DNA of 64,000 bases from Streptococcus sp. Marseille-P6264 (GTDB taxonomy: Bacteria; Bacillota; Bacilli; Lactobacillales; Streptococcaceae): NCBI RefSeq assembly GCF_902460355.1, contig NZ_CABPTO010000005.1:62001-126000 (forward strand), written 5' to 3'. The stretch's first letter is position 1; every line of letters starts with the position of its first letter. The notes under the pieces are model-generated. The model was given only the letters and a program-made list of their open reading frames with translations. It was not told where the DNA came from and ran no database searches. The translations under genes were made by a program, and so were the position numbers. Shown here piece by piece: positions 1 through 8,802 of this stretch.

Positions 1-62
1 GTCTAGTTTTCTTGTTTTTATCTGGCTAATTATATATTTAAAATTGTAAGGAGATCTTCGTT

Positions 63-347
63 ATGATATTTACTAGAAATCGCAAGAAGAGAGATGAATA
101 CTACCAACAGATTGACAGGATCTATAATAACGATAGTATCATCATTAGCTCAAAGTTACGGGAAGAGCTCCTAAATAGTGCCAAAGGGCTACAGAAGGGG
201 GACCAAATCAGTTATTTGGCATTTAAGTTGTATCCTTTTGTATGTGACGAGGTGCTCAAGAATAAGTCTAACGAATTGATCGCATTCAAAAAATACCTTG
301 AAAAAACAAGATGGAAATATTATTGGGGAAGTGTGCTCATTCGTTAG
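63..347 (+). CDS. Small hypothetical protein, possibly bacteriocin-immunity-like
   Basis: A 94-residue basic, helical protein with no signal peptide or membrane segment. The start is supported by an AAGGAG site 9 nt before the ATG. The central part (an LREELL stretch followed by AKGLQKGD) loosely recalls the four-helix enterocin-A-immunity family, which is about 90-100 residues long; that is a resemblance judged by eye and not a firm assignment. The last codons run through A-tracts (around 288-309). Beyond the stop, another frame reads like protein as far as 483, so the 3' end may be frameshifted. It stands alone, with no bacteriocin gene visible in the window. The upstream context is cut off by the window edge. 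Confidence 0.5.
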   Translation: MIFTRNRKKRDEYYQQIDRIYNNDSIIISSKLREELLNSAKGLQKGDQISYLAFKLYPFVCDEVLKNKSNELIAFKKYLEKTRWKYYWGSVLIR

Positions 348-483
348 GGCATAAGTTGCAACTGGCACTTTTGAAAGCATTCAAGATGAATACGCAAATC
401 ATCTTCCAATATGGTATGATGATCAAAAACTCATAGAATCTCATAGTGGAGCTGGTGGGCTAGCAACTTACAGTTCACACTAG
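310..483 (+). pseudogene. Possible decayed 3' coding remnant
   Basis: In the +1 frame relative to the upstream 94-codon gene, codons from about 310 read DGNIIGEVCSFVRA, then a TAA at 352-354, then 42 sense codons (VATGTFESIQDEY and onward, ending GLATYSSH) to a TAG at 481-483. The composition is protein-like and there is no ribosome site of its own. The simplest reading is a former C-terminus separated by a slip in the A-runs at 288-309 plus one nonsense codon. Chance reading is not excluded and no family was recognised. Confidence 0.3.
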
Positions 484-536
484 TTGAGGCTCTGTGAGTT
501 TTTTTCTTGTACCATATCTATAATGTAGCCATAAAA

Positions 537-568
537 AAGAGGCTGGGACTCTTTTGTCCCAACCTCTT
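537..568 (-). terminator. Intrinsic terminator after the Bsp-repeat surface gene
   Basis: A hairpin with arms AAGAGGctGGGAC and GTCCCaaCCTCTT. On the minus strand it is followed by a run of T. The arms match the ends of the large intergenic repeat described elsewhere in this window, so this may be a minimal member of that family. A weaker hairpin with a T-run near 471-505 could end the rightward gene at 63. Confidence 0.7.
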
Positions 569-638
569 GAATGTAGACACTGTTAGCTCACTAAAGTGGG
601 CTAGAGTCCCATATAAATATTTTGTGACCAGCTGCAAT

Positions 639-3600
639 CTAAGCTCTCACAGAGATAAATGGTGAGCCTTCTGTATTATCTTCAGGCGCTCCGCTCTTTG
701 AACCAAAGATATAATCCACTGAGTACCAACCGTTATTATTAGCATTATAAGGATCATAGACCTGGGTTTGGCCATTTTGATAGCCTCTCAAGACTATCTC
801 ATGGGTAACAGGATAGCTAGCAAATACGCTATTACCAACAGCCGCCATGACATGATGACCTGCTGCCAAAGCTTCTTTAAGGGCTGCTGATGAATGCAAG
901 ACATCTGTGGTCAGTCCCCAGTTCTGTGCCCCTTGGACAATCCCCTTACTTGACGTTCCAAATAGACTATTTTTGTTAAAGGAGTCTGTGTGATGATAAA
1001 GGTAGTCCGCTACGGTTGTTGGTAAAACAGTTTGACCTGTAATACCAGAAATAGCCATTGCTAATGTAGTAGGAACACAGCCAGTAGCTGCTAAATTATA
1101 TTTCCCATAATATAAACCAGCCCATCTAGGATCACGTTGTGAATAATATGGCGTATCATAAACTCCTCTGCTGACTGTTGTAGTCGTTCCACCAACGCCT
1201 ACCAAACTACCATCATTTTGAACATAGTAGAGGTGAATATTGTATTCTCCCGTAGAATATTTATGGCTAGAGGTGCGTACCAAGGCCTTATAACTACCAT
1301 CGGCTTGCCTTTGAGCCCGATACCAAACAATGTCATCCTGACCATTGACACTTGACCAAGTTGGCAATTTGACTTCCTTGACTCCTTTTGGACTATAAAC
1401 ATTGGTCACTACAACTTCGAAAGTGCCTAATCGAGGATTATTATTTTTAATGGTGATTTGACCCGTTGGCTTAATGTGTTCTGAAGCTACATTCGCTGTT
1501 ATCTTCGTGCCTCCAACCCCGACCATACGGCCATCATTCTGAACATAGTAGAGGTGGATATTGTATTCGCCTGTAGAATACTTGTGGTCACGTAGATTGA
1601 CCTGTGCCTTGTAAGTACCATCGGCTTGCTTGACTGCTGTATACCAAATAATGTCGTCCTGACCGTTAGCACTTGACCAGGTTGGCAATTTAACTTCCTT
1701 GACACCATAAGCATTCTCAACTTCAGAAACTACCACTTCAAAGGTACCTGTCTGTTGATTATTATTCTGGATAGTCAACTTACCTTTGGGAGTTCCTAGA
1801 GATACGGTCGTCTTGGTCCCTCCAACTCCGACCAACTGGCCATTATTCCCTACATAATAGAGATGGACATTGTACTCACCTGTAGAATATTTATGGTCGC
1901 TCGCCTTAATATTCATCTTGTAGCTACCATCAGCCTGCTTGGCAGCTCGATACCAAATAATATCATCCTGACCATTGGCGCTTGACCAAGTTGGCAGAAG
2001 CACTTCACGAACTCCCTCTGGACTACTCACCCCGCTCACGACAACATCAAAACTACCTGTTGTTGGGTTGTTATTGGCAATCGTGAGAGTTCCCTTTGGT
2101 TTAGCGACAGAAACAGTGGTTGTTGTGCCACTAACCCCAATCATCTGGCCATTATCTTGAAGGTAGTAGAGGTGGATATGATACTCACCTGTGGACATTT
2201 TATGATTATGAGCTTGAATGCTAGCCCTGTAGGTGCCATCGGACTGCTTGGTCGCTGTATACCAAACAATATCATCTTGACCTTTATCACTAGACCAAAT
2301 CGGCAGATGCACGCTCTTGACGCCAAAAGGACTGACAACATCAGACACAACAACATCGAAGCTGCCCGTATCCGGATTATTGTTCTCAATTTTCAAAGTC
2401 CCTTTAGGCTTGGCTGCTAAACTGAACTGGGTGCCTGCTACACCGACTAATTGACCGTCATCTTGGATATAGTAAAGATGAATAGTATAGTCTCCCAAAG
2501 AATATTTGTGATCGCGAGCCTGAATACGAGCTCGATAAGTACCATCAGACTGTTTGATTGCTGTATGCCAGACTAGATCATCTTGACCTTTATCGTTAGA
2601 CCAAGTCGGCAACTTGACTTCCTTAACACCAAAAGGATTGGAAACGTTAGAGACAACGACATCAAAGCTACCAGTAGCTGGATCGTTGTTTTCAATTTTC
2701 AAGGTTCCTTTAGGTTGAGATAGGCTAACTGTTGTTCGAGTGCCACCTACACCAACCAGCTGACCGTCATCTTGAATATAGTAAAGATGAACATTGTATT
2801 CGCCTGTTGATTTCTTATGATTTACTGCTTTGACGGTTGCCCGATAGGTACCATCCGCCTGCTTGACTGCTGTGTACCAGATCAGGTCATCTTGACCTTT
2901 ATCACTGGACCAGGTCGGTAACTTGACTTCCTTGACGCCATAAGGACTAGAAACACCAGAAACAACAACATCAAAGCTGCCCGTATCCGGATTATTGTTT
3001 TCAATTTTCAGCGTTCCTTTAGGCTGAGCCTTAGAAACTGTAGTCCTTGTACCACCTACACCGACCAACTGGCCATTATCCTGAACATAATAGAGATGGA
3101 TATTGTACTCACCTAGAGAGTTCTTGTGGTGGGAAGCTTTGACTGTGACAGTGTAGTTGCCATTGGTCTGGCGCTGCGCCTCATACCAAACTAGATCGTC
3201 TTGTCCATTGACACTAGACCAGACTGGAACAACAACTTTTTTCACACCATAAGGATTAGAAACTCCTGAGACAACAACATCGAAACTGCCTGTATCTGGA
3301 TTATTATTGACAATATCAATTTTTCCTTGTAGTTTGCCGATGGTAACAGTTGTTTTTGTACCGCCTACACCGACCAACTGATTATCTTCCAACAGATAAT
3401 AGAGGTGGATATTGTACTCACCTGTGGACATCTTATGGTCACGAGCTGTAACACTAATTTTATAGGTGCCATCCACTTGTCGTTTAGCATCGTACCAGAT
3501 AATATCATCCTGACCATTCACGCTGGACCAAGTTGGTAGGGCGACTTTTTTGATGGGCTTAGGGGATGAGATATTGGTTACATGCACATCGAAAGTACCA

Positions 3601-4091
3601 GCATTTGGATCCACATTTGTAATATTGATAGTGCCTTGAGGCTTGTCATCAGCTGCCCGAGAAACTCTCGCTTTTGGCTCTGATTCTGCTCTTGTTTCTG
3701 CTTCTTGTGGCTCATCAGAAGAAGCTGTCACAGATCTAAATGAAGATCTCCCTGAAGAAATGTTTTCAGAAGGGACTGATGCCAAATCGTTCTTAGGCTG
3801 TTCAATTGACGAGTTACCCTCCTTTTCAGAGGAAGTTGAAGCGACTTTTTCGTCTTTGCCTAAAGAAGCCTCAGATACACCACTATCTTTCTTTGTCTCA
3901 GAATCTACTTCTGAAGACTTGCCAGCTAGATCCGCCTGTTTAGAAGTATCTCGATTGGTCACAGCAACTGAAGGTTCCGTTTGCTGTCTATCATTTGCTG
4001 CTTGATTTGTTTCGTCAGCAAAAACGCTATTAGCACTGGCTGCTAATAAAATAGCTGTACTAGCTAGATAAACTAATCCTTTTGTTTTCAT
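639..4091 (-). CDS. Secreted protein with eight GBS-Bsp-like repeats and a C-terminal C39-like peptidase domain
   Basis: A 1150-residue exported protein. Residues 1-25 form a signal peptide ending SVFA/DE. A Ser/Glu/Lys-rich linker follows to about 150. Eight tandem repeats of about 102 residues occupy roughly 152-976; each has a WSSxxGQDDxxWY core and ends HLYYxQ..GQLVGVGGT. These match the group B Streptococcus Bsp-like repeat family. The C-terminal 170 residues look like a papain-fold C39-type domain with a plausible triad Cys1005 (TGCVPTT), His1097 (THEIVL) and Asp1113 (YDPYNA). There is no LPxTG motif, so it is probably secreted or held non-covalently at the wall. The start has an AAGGATGGAG site. 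It is monocistronic, with its own promoter and terminator. A wall-peptide target is inference only. Confidence 0.88.
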   Translation of the reverse strand: MKTKGLVYLASTAILLAASANSVFADETNQAANDRQQTEPSVAVTNRDTSKQADLAGKSSEVDSETKKDSGVSEASLGKDEKVASTSSEKEGNSSIEQPKNDLASVPSENISSGRSSFRSVTASSDEPQEAETRAESEPKARVSRAADDKPQGTINITNVDPNAGTFDVHVTNISSPKPIKKVALPTWSSVNGQDDIIWYDAKRQVDGTYKISVTARDHKMSTGEYNIHLYYLLEDNQLVGVGGTKTTVTIGKLQGKIDIVNNNPDTGSFDVVVSGVSNPYGVKKVVVPVWSSVNGQDDLVWYEAQRQTNGNYTVTVKASHHKNSLGEYNIHLYYVQDNGQLVGVGGTRTTVSKAQPKGTLKIENNNPDTGSFDVVVSGVSSPYGVKEVKLPTWSSDKGQDDLIWYTAVKQADGTYRATVKAVNHKKSTGEYNVHLYYIQDDGQLVGVGGTRTTVSLSQPKGTLKIENNDPATGSFDVVVSNVSNPFGVKEVKLPTWSNDKGQDDLVWHTAIKQSDGTYRARIQARDHKYSLGDYTIHLYYIQDDGQLVGVAGTQFSLAAKPKGTLKIENNNPDTGSFDVVVSDVVSPFGVKSVHLPIWSSDKGQDDIVWYTATKQSDGTYRASIQAHNHKMSTGEYHIHLYYLQDNGQMIGVSGTTTTVSVAKPKGTLTIANNNPTTGSFDVVVSGVSSPEGVREVLLPTWSSANGQDDIIWYRAAKQADGSYKMNIKASDHKYSTGEYNVHLYYVGNNGQLVGVGGTKTTVSLGTPKGKLTIQNNNQQTGTFEVVVSEVENAYGVKEVKLPTWSSANGQDDIIWYTAVKQADGTYKAQVNLRDHKYSTGEYNIHLYYVQNDGRMVGVGGTKITANVASEHIKPTGQITIKNNNPRLGTFEVVVTNVYSPKGVKEVKLPTWSSVNGQDDIVWYRAQRQADGSYKALVRTSSHKYSTGEYNIHLYYVQNDGSLVGVGGTTTTVSRGVYDTPYYSQRDPRWAGLYYGKYNLAATGCVPTTLAMAISGITGQTVLPTTVADYLYHHTDSFNKNSLFGTSSKGIVQGAQNWGLTTDVLHSSAALKEALAAGHHVMAAVGNSVFASYPVTHEIVLRGYQNGQTQVYDPYNANNNGWYSVDYIFGSKSGAPEDNTEGSPFISVRA

Positions 4092-4127
4092 ACGCTTTCT
4101 CCATCCTTTTTAGAGTTGCACACCTTT

Positions 4128-4156
4128 ATTGTAGCATAATAGGACAATTATTACAA
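4128..4156 (-). promoter_or_regulatory. Promoter of the Bsp-repeat surface gene
   Basis: On the minus strand a -35 TTGTAA (4151-4156) and a -10 TACAAT (4128-4133) are separated by exactly 17 nt, about 35 nt upstream of the ATG. Confidence 0.65.
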
Positions 4157-4230
4157 ATTGGTAACAAATTTGTTTTGCTTAATCCAAAACTGAATCGAAA
4201 CCTATTCTTTCCATTATGTAATTCGTAAAC

Positions 4231-4297
4231 AAAAATAAAAAAAGAGCTGGGACAGACCAAAAAATGAATCATTTTTTGATCTTATCCCAACCTCTTC
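4231..4297 (-). terminator. Terminator after trxB
   Basis: A long imperfect hairpin just after the trxB stop. The arms are built from GAGcTGGGA and TCCCAaCCTC with an inner AAAAAATGA/TCATTTTTT stem, followed on the minus strand by a T-run. The outer arms resemble the ends of the intergenic repeat family. Confidence 0.7.
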
Positions 4298-4301
4298 CTC
4301 T

Positions 4302-5216
4302 TTAATGTTCTGTGATGTATTTATAAACTTCTTGGCCTGCGACTGCTCCGTCTCCAACGGCTGTGGTGATTTGGCGCAGGTCTTTCTGACGGACATCACC
4401 AATAGCATAAATGCCGTCAATAGCTGTTTTCATATGTTGATCCGTCACAATCCAGCCAGCTTCATCGCAAATACCCAGATCTTTGACAAAGTCGCTAACA
4501 GGATCTAGGCCGACATAAATAAAGACGCCACCAAAGTCTGACTCGCTGATTTGCCCCGTTTTTACATTTTCAAAAACCACACTGGTTACCCTGCGGTCGT
4601 CTCCTTTGATTTCTTTTACGACGGAATCCCAGATAAAGCTGATTTTTTCATTGGCAAAGGCCCGCTCCTGCAAGAGCTTTTGCGCCCGCAATTGGTCACG
4701 ACGGTGAACAATGGTCACAGACTTGGCAAAGCGCGTGAGGAAAATCGCTTCTTCAACGGCAGAATCGCCGCCTCCGACCACTAAGAGATCTTCATCACGG
4801 AAAAAAGCACCATCGCAGACCGCACAGTAGGAAACACCGCGGCTATTGTATTCTTCCTCGCCAGGAACTCCTAGATGACGATGGTTGGCGCCAGGAGCTA
4901 AAATCACTGTCTTGGTTTCAAAGGCTTCATCCTCAGTAATGATTTTCTTAAAGTCGCCATGGTCTTCAATCTTTTCAACCTGACCAAATAGATGCTCTAC
5001 TCCTAGATTTTCTAAGGGTTCAAACATCTTTTCAGCCAGCTCTGGTCCGCTGATACGAGCATAACCGGGATAATTTTCAATCTCCGCAGTATTATTCATC
5101 TGGCCGCCGTAAATACCGCGTTCAAGTAGGGCCACTTTTAAGTTGCTTCTAGCTGCGTATAGGGCTGCTGTCATTCCCGCAGGACCAGCTCCAATAATCA
5201 TTGTATCGTACATCAT
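4302..5216 (-). CDS. trxB: Thioredoxin reductase
   Basis: A 304-residue cytoplasmic flavoprotein that passes electrons from NADPH to thioredoxin. The N-terminal FAD motif is GAGPAGMTAALYAA. The redox pair Cys131/Cys134 sits in CAVCDGAFF, and the NADPH-binding GGGDSAVEEA follows. A C-terminal FAD-contact GD motif (YAIGDVR) is present. Length and motif order are normal for bacterial TrxB. Two adjacent ATGs lie after an AAAGGA site. It has its own promoter and terminator, although the DUF4059-type gene lies directly upstream, an arrangement usual in streptococci. Confidence 0.95.
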   Translation of the reverse strand: MMYDTMIIGAGPAGMTAALYAARSNLKVALLERGIYGGQMNNTAEIENYPGYARISGPELAEKMFEPLENLGVEHLFGQVEKIEDHGDFKKIITEDEAFETKTVILAPGANHRHLGVPGEEEYNSRGVSYCAVCDGAFFRDEDLLVVGGGDSAVEEAIFLTRFAKSVTIVHRRDQLRAQKLLQERAFANEKISFIWDSVVKEIKGDDRRVTSVVFENVKTGQISESDFGGVFIYVGLDPVSDFVKDLGICDEAGWIVTDQHMKTAIDGIYAIGDVRQKDLRQITTAVGDGAVAGQEVYKYITEH

Positions 5217-5248
5217 CTTTTTCCTTTCTCTTTGTTGTAACTACTGTT

Positions 5249-5277
5249 ATTCTAACAGACTAGCGCATCTTTTACAA
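5249..5277 (-). promoter_or_regulatory. trxB promoter
   Basis: -35 TTGTAA (5272-5277) and -10 TAGAAT (5249-5254) with a 17-nt spacer on the minus strand. It lies in the gap between the DUF4059-type gene and trxB. Confidence 0.6.
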
Positions 5278-5281
5278 GTAT

Positions 5282-5506
5282 TTAAGCTTTAAGAACAACC
5301 AGTAAGCCAAAAATCGCAAAAGACAAAATTGGAATCGTCATAATTGTAATCAAAAGAAGATCGTAAATTTGGCTTTGGCCTACCGCAAGAGTTCGATCCT
5401 TGCGACCAAGTCTCTGCAATAGAAGCCAGAAGCCATCGGCAAGTCCTACCAGAATCGTCGTATAGATGAGACTTTGGATATAGAGAGAAAAAATCTTAAT
5501 TAACAT
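5282..5506 (-). CDS. Small membrane protein, DUF4059 type
   Basis: A 74-residue protein with two hydrophobic membrane segments (about residues 4-28 and 48-72) separated by a short basic loop containing LQRLGRKDR. Size, sequence style and position just upstream of trxB match the streptococcal DUF4059 family, whose function is unknown. It starts at an ATG about 95 nt after the ABC gene stop, beyond that operon's terminator. Confidence 0.75.
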   Translation of the reverse strand: MLIKIFSLYIQSLIYTTILVGLADGFWLLLQRLGRKDRTLAVGQSQIYDLLLITIMTIPILSFAIFGLLVVLKA

Positions 5507-5546
5507 GTCAGCTCCTCAATAATCAGTTGCCTTAAAAAGGTTTTAG

Positions 5547-5580
5547 TCGAAAACAAACCCAGCTGGTCTAGCCAACTGAG
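5547..5580 (-). terminator. Terminator after the amino-acid ABC genes
   Basis: On the minus strand the stem CAGTTGG/CCAGCTG (one G-U pair) with a 5-nt loop is followed by GGTTTGTTTTC, just after the stop of the ATPase gene. Confidence 0.65.
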
Positions 5581-5600
5581 CTTTCACTTTCTCTATTATA

Positions 5601-6347
5601 TCAAATATAAGTCCGTTTGTAACTAGCAAAGAATTCTTTGGTTCTAGCTTCCTTGGGATGATTGATAATCTCCTCCGGACTGCCTGACTCGATAATATGG
5701 CCCTTATCCAAGAAAAGCACCCGATCTGCTACCTGAGAAACAAAAGATATATCATGGCTGACCAGAATCATGGTTTGTCCTGCTTTGGCAGCGTCAGCAA
5801 TGGATTTCTCTACCTCACCGACTAGCTCTGGGTCAAGGGCTGAGGTCGGCTCATCTAGCAAGAGAACATCTGGCTTCATGGCCAAGGCTCGCGCTAAAGC
5901 CACCCGCTGTTTTTGACCGCCTGATAAATGCTTGGGATAATGATTCTCACGATCAGACAGACCCACCTTTGCCAACTCTTTCTTGGCAATTTTAGTCGCT
6001 TCTTGGTCAGACAAATTTTTAACTACCAGCAAACCTTCCTTGACATTTTCCAGAGCTGTCCGACGGGAAAATAAATTAAACTGTTGGAAAACCATGGCCA
6101 ATTTTCGACGCAGCGTCAAGATTTCATCTGGTGAAATAGTTGAAAAATCCACCTTGAAGTTATCAATTTCAATCCTTCCGCTGTCTGGCTGTTCCAGATA
6201 ATTAAGACTGCGCAGGAAGGTTGATTTACCAGCACCTGAGGAGCCTATTAGAGCAATGACTTCTCCTTTTTGAATTTCCAAACTCAGGTTATCCAAGACC
6301 TTTTGGCCAGAAAATTCCTTACTTAACTGGGAAATTTTAATCATCAA
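5601..6347 (-). CDS. Amino-acid ABC transporter ATP-binding protein
   Basis: A 248-residue ATPase of the polar-amino-acid (GlnQ/TcyC) type that powers import through the adjoining permease. It shows Walker A GSSGAGKST (about residues 35-43), a Q-loop (MVFQQFNLF), the signature [15 protein letters not shown], Walker B LLLDEPTSALD and the switch histidine (VSHD). Its ATG overlaps the permease stop by 4 bp, so the two are translationally coupled. No substrate-binding protein is adjacent. Cystine or another polar amino acid is the likely cargo, by family only. Confidence 0.9.
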   Translation of the reverse strand: MMIKISQLSKEFSGQKVLDNLSLEIQKGEVIALIGSSGAGKSTFLRSLNYLEQPDSGRIEIDNFKVDFSTISPDEILTLRRKLAMVFQQFNLFSRRTALENVKEGLLVVKNLSDQEATKIAKKELAKVGLSDRENHYPKHLSGGQKQRVALARALAMKPDVLLLDEPTSALDPELVGEVEKSIADAAKAGQTMILVSHDISFVSQVADRVLFLDKGHIIESGSPEEIINHPKEARTKEFFASYKRTYI

Positions 6348-7150
6348 ATCCTACCTCCTTGCGCTTGCTCCGTTTTTTCCAGATTAGCTGGCACCTTGAT
6401 ATCCATGGCCTTTTCAATCGCACGACCGATTTGCTCAATCACGATATTGACAATCCAGTAAATAATGGAAACGGAAATGAAGCGCTCAAAATAACGATAA
6501 TCCGCCCCACCGATAGCCTGAGCCTTGGCAAAGACTTCTACGACGCCCGCACTAAAGGCCAGAGATGTTCCCTTGGTCAAGCCAATAAGGGAGTTGATCA
6601 GAGTAGGTGTTGCCACAACTGCTGCATTTGGAATGATGACCCGCAGATAGACTTGGCGATTGGTCATTCCCAGACTGCGAGCCGCCTCAATCTCACCCGC
6701 ATCCACTGAAAGAATGGCTGCCCGAATCGTCTCGCTGGCATAGGCCGCTTCATTGAAGGCAAAGGCAATAATTGCAAAGACTGAGGCAGGGATGGCATTG
6801 ATATTAAAAGCCGTCCCATACTTTTGATTGATGGCTTTCAGCAGGAGCGGAATCCCAAAATAGGTCAGCATGAGCTGAACCAAAAGGGGCGTCCCACGGA
6901 GGAAGCTCACAAAGAGAGCCTGAATGGGATACAGAATTCTTGTGCGGTTAATCTTGACTACCGCGAAAATCATGGCCAAGATAATGCCGAAAAATGCCCC
7001 ACCCAGCGTCAACAAAAGTGTGACAGGCAAGGTTTTCAAAATCGCTGGAATGGCATCAAAAACAGCCCGTAAACTAAATAATTTGCCGTCTGGAAGGAGC
7101 TTCAAGAGCTCTTCATACCAGTTTGCAGCTAGGATATAAGTTGTAAACAT
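6344..7150 (-). CDS. Amino-acid ABC transporter permease
   Basis: A membrane permease of the HisM/YecS/TcyB family, 268 residues from the start chosen here. It has five to six hydrophobic segments and the conserved cytoplasmic EAA loop (GEIEAARSLGMTNRQ...IPNA) that contacts the ATPase. An earlier ATG at 7180 would add ten residues but has no ribosome site. The ATG at 7150 follows GAGAAG with good spacing and leads straight into the hydrophobic N-terminus. It is the first gene of a two-gene operon with the ATPase; the binding protein must be encoded elsewhere. Confidence 0.88.
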   Translation of the reverse strand: MFTTYILAANWYEELLKLLPDGKLFSLRAVFDAIPAILKTLPVTLLLTLGGAFFGIILAMIFAVVKINRTRILYPIQALFVSFLRGTPLLVQLMLTYFGIPLLLKAINQKYGTAFNINAIPASVFAIIAFAFNEAAYASETIRAAILSVDAGEIEAARSLGMTNRQVYLRVIIPNAAVVATPTLINSLIGLTKGTSLAFSAGVVEVFAKAQAIGGADYRYFERFISVSIIYWIVNIVIEQIGRAIEKAMDIKVPANLEKTEQAQGGRI

Positions 7151-7270
7151 TTTAATTACTTCTCTTTCTCGATAATGCATTATTCTATCATAATTTGACC
7201 CAGATGCAAACTATTTGGCATCAAGAATAGATAATCTTTAAATCTTTAATAGCTAAGTGGGAAATGACAA

Positions 7271-7314
7271 TAAAATAGACCAGTAATCCTAGTCTATCAT
7301 AGTTTCACTGGTCT
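7271..7314 (-). terminator. Terminator after the DEAD-box helicase gene
   Basis: An 8-bp perfect stem AGACCAGT/ACTGGTCT (7277-7284 with 7307-7314) and a 22-nt loop. On the minus strand it is followed by ATTTTATT. An A/T-rich flank on the other side could let it work in both directions. Confidence 0.6.
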
Positions 7315-7358
7315 TTAAAATATAATTTTTCTATATCGTCCATAAAAAGAATTTATGG

Positions 7359-8702
7359 CTAGAATGTCTGGCGCTTAGCCTTGCGTTCTGCTCGACCACG
7401 TGCACGATTTTCAGCTCGCTTGGTCTTGCGGCGCTTCTCATTAACCGCCCATTGGATTTTCTTCTTATAGCCTGGCTTGATTTTTTTCTTTTTCTTCTTG
7501 ACCAGACCAATCATTTCTGTGTCCAGCTTTTCCTTGGTCTTCTCCCGATTAGCACGGCGATCTCGGTCGTAGGTATCTTGAAATTCCCCATTTTTGATCA
7601 TCTTAGGAGTAAACTTGATGCCCAGCTTTTCCAACTCTCGAATATCTGAATCGTCACTCGGTTGATAAAGGGTAATGGCTGTGCCGGGAAGGCCATTTCG
7701 TCCAGTCCGACCAACACGATGGACAAAGAAAGACAAATCCTGCGGAATGGCATCATTGATGACATGACTGACCCCCTCGATGTCAATCCCCCGAGCCGCC
7801 AAGTCCGTTGCAACAATGTACTCAAAATCAAGATTCTTGACCTGATTCATGATACGCTTGCGCTCCCGCGGCGGGATATCACCGTGAATCTTGGCCACTT
7901 TTAGACCTTGCGCAGTTAGATAGGCTTGCAATTCATCCGCTCGAGTCTTAGTATTGACGAAAATCATCGCCAGATAAGGCTGGAGGAGCTGACTAATCTC
8001 ATAAATCTGGGCATTCTTATCTCGCCCTTTGGTTGACAAGAGCCAGTTATCAATGGTATCGGCAATCACCGTCTTGATCTTAATCTGCTCCATGACCGGA
8101 TTAGATAGGTATTTTTTCAAGAAAGGTTGAAGCTTCTGCGGAATAGTAGCCGAGAAAACTAAAAACTGCAGGTCTTTAGGCAAGCGAGCCGCAATCCGGT
8201 CGACCGTCTCCAAAAAGCCCATGTCAAGCGTCATGTCAGCCTCGTCCACAACAAAGGTGTGGGCCTTGTGGATAGCCAAATCGCCTGACTCAACCAAGTC
8301 ATAAATCCGCCCTGGTGTTCCAATGACGATATGGGGCTGGCTGGACTCTAGCTTGCCAATCTGACGAGCCTTGTCAGTTCCGCCGACATAGTTGGCCACT
8401 CGAATCTCTTGCTCCGAAAAGCTAGCCAGTTGACGGGCAGCCTGATAGATCTGGGTTGCTAATTCTCGGCTGGGTGCTGTAATCACCGCTTGGACACTGT
8501 CCGCCTCTTCATCTAATTGCTGGAAGATAGGCAGCAAGAAGGTATGGGTCTTGCCTGATCCTGTTTTGGACTCTCCAACCAAGTCTCGGCCAGATAACAC
8601 CACCGGAATCAGCTTTTCTTGAACCTCTGTTGCTTCCACAAAGTTCAGGTCCTTGAGGGCTTCCTGAATATAATCTTTAAAGTTAAATTCTGTAAATTTC
8701 AT
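7359..8702 (-). CDS. cshB: DEAD-box ATP-dependent RNA helicase (CshB-like)
   Basis: A 447-residue cytoplasmic RNA helicase with the full motif series: Q-motif region (EVQEKLIPV), motif I SKTGSGKTHTF, Ia PSRELATQ, II VVDEADM (DEAD), III FSATIP, V ATDLAARGIDI and VI HRVGRTGRNG. The C-terminal 60 residues are strongly basic (KKKKKKIKPGYKKK, then Arg/Lys-rich), a typical RNA-binding tail. The family remodels structured RNA in cold adaptation, ribosome assembly and RNA decay. It is monocistronic, between its own extended -10 promoter (8733-8741) and a hairpin. The CshB assignment, as opposed to CshA, rests on length and tail. Confidence 0.88.
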   Translation of the reverse strand: MKFTEFNFKDYIQEALKDLNFVEATEVQEKLIPVVLSGRDLVGESKTGSGKTHTFLLPIFQQLDEEADSVQAVITAPSRELATQIYQAARQLASFSEQEIRVANYVGGTDKARQIGKLESSQPHIVIGTPGRIYDLVESGDLAIHKAHTFVVDEADMTLDMGFLETVDRIAARLPKDLQFLVFSATIPQKLQPFLKKYLSNPVMEQIKIKTVIADTIDNWLLSTKGRDKNAQIYEISQLLQPYLAMIFVNTKTRADELQAYLTAQGLKVAKIHGDIPPRERKRIMNQVKNLDFEYIVATDLAARGIDIEGVSHVINDAIPQDLSFFVHRVGRTGRNGLPGTAITLYQPSDDSDIRELEKLGIKFTPKMIKNGEFQDTYDRDRRANREKTKEKLDTEMIGLVKKKKKKIKPGYKKKIQWAVNEKRRKTKRAENRARGRAERKAKRQTF

Positions 8703-8732
8703 TTTTTCCTCTGTTTACTCTTAATCTTATCT

Positions 8733-8741
8733 ATTATACCA
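8733..8741 (-). promoter_or_regulatory. Extended -10 promoter of the helicase gene
   Basis: The minus strand reads TGGTATAAT about 30 nt before the ATG. No convincing -35 is seen, as expected for an extended -10 promoter. Confidence 0.5.
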
Positions 8742-8771
8742 GAAAAATATCTTTTCTGCTCGGCTCAGGAC

Positions 8772-8798
8772 AAGAAAAGGCGGGCTTACACCCACCTT
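8772..8798 (-). terminator. Terminator of the division operon, after mraY
   Basis: On the minus strand the stem AAGGTGGG/CCCGCCTT (one G-U pair) with a 6-nt loop is followed by TTCTTG, directly after the mraY stop. Confidence 0.7.
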
Positions 8799-8802
8799 CA
8801 TA

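Noticed and set aside
3643..4005. 120-codon plus-strand frame opposite the N-terminal linker of the surface protein
   Set aside because: Open only because the Ser/Glu-rich coding strand gives few stops on its complement; no start signals.
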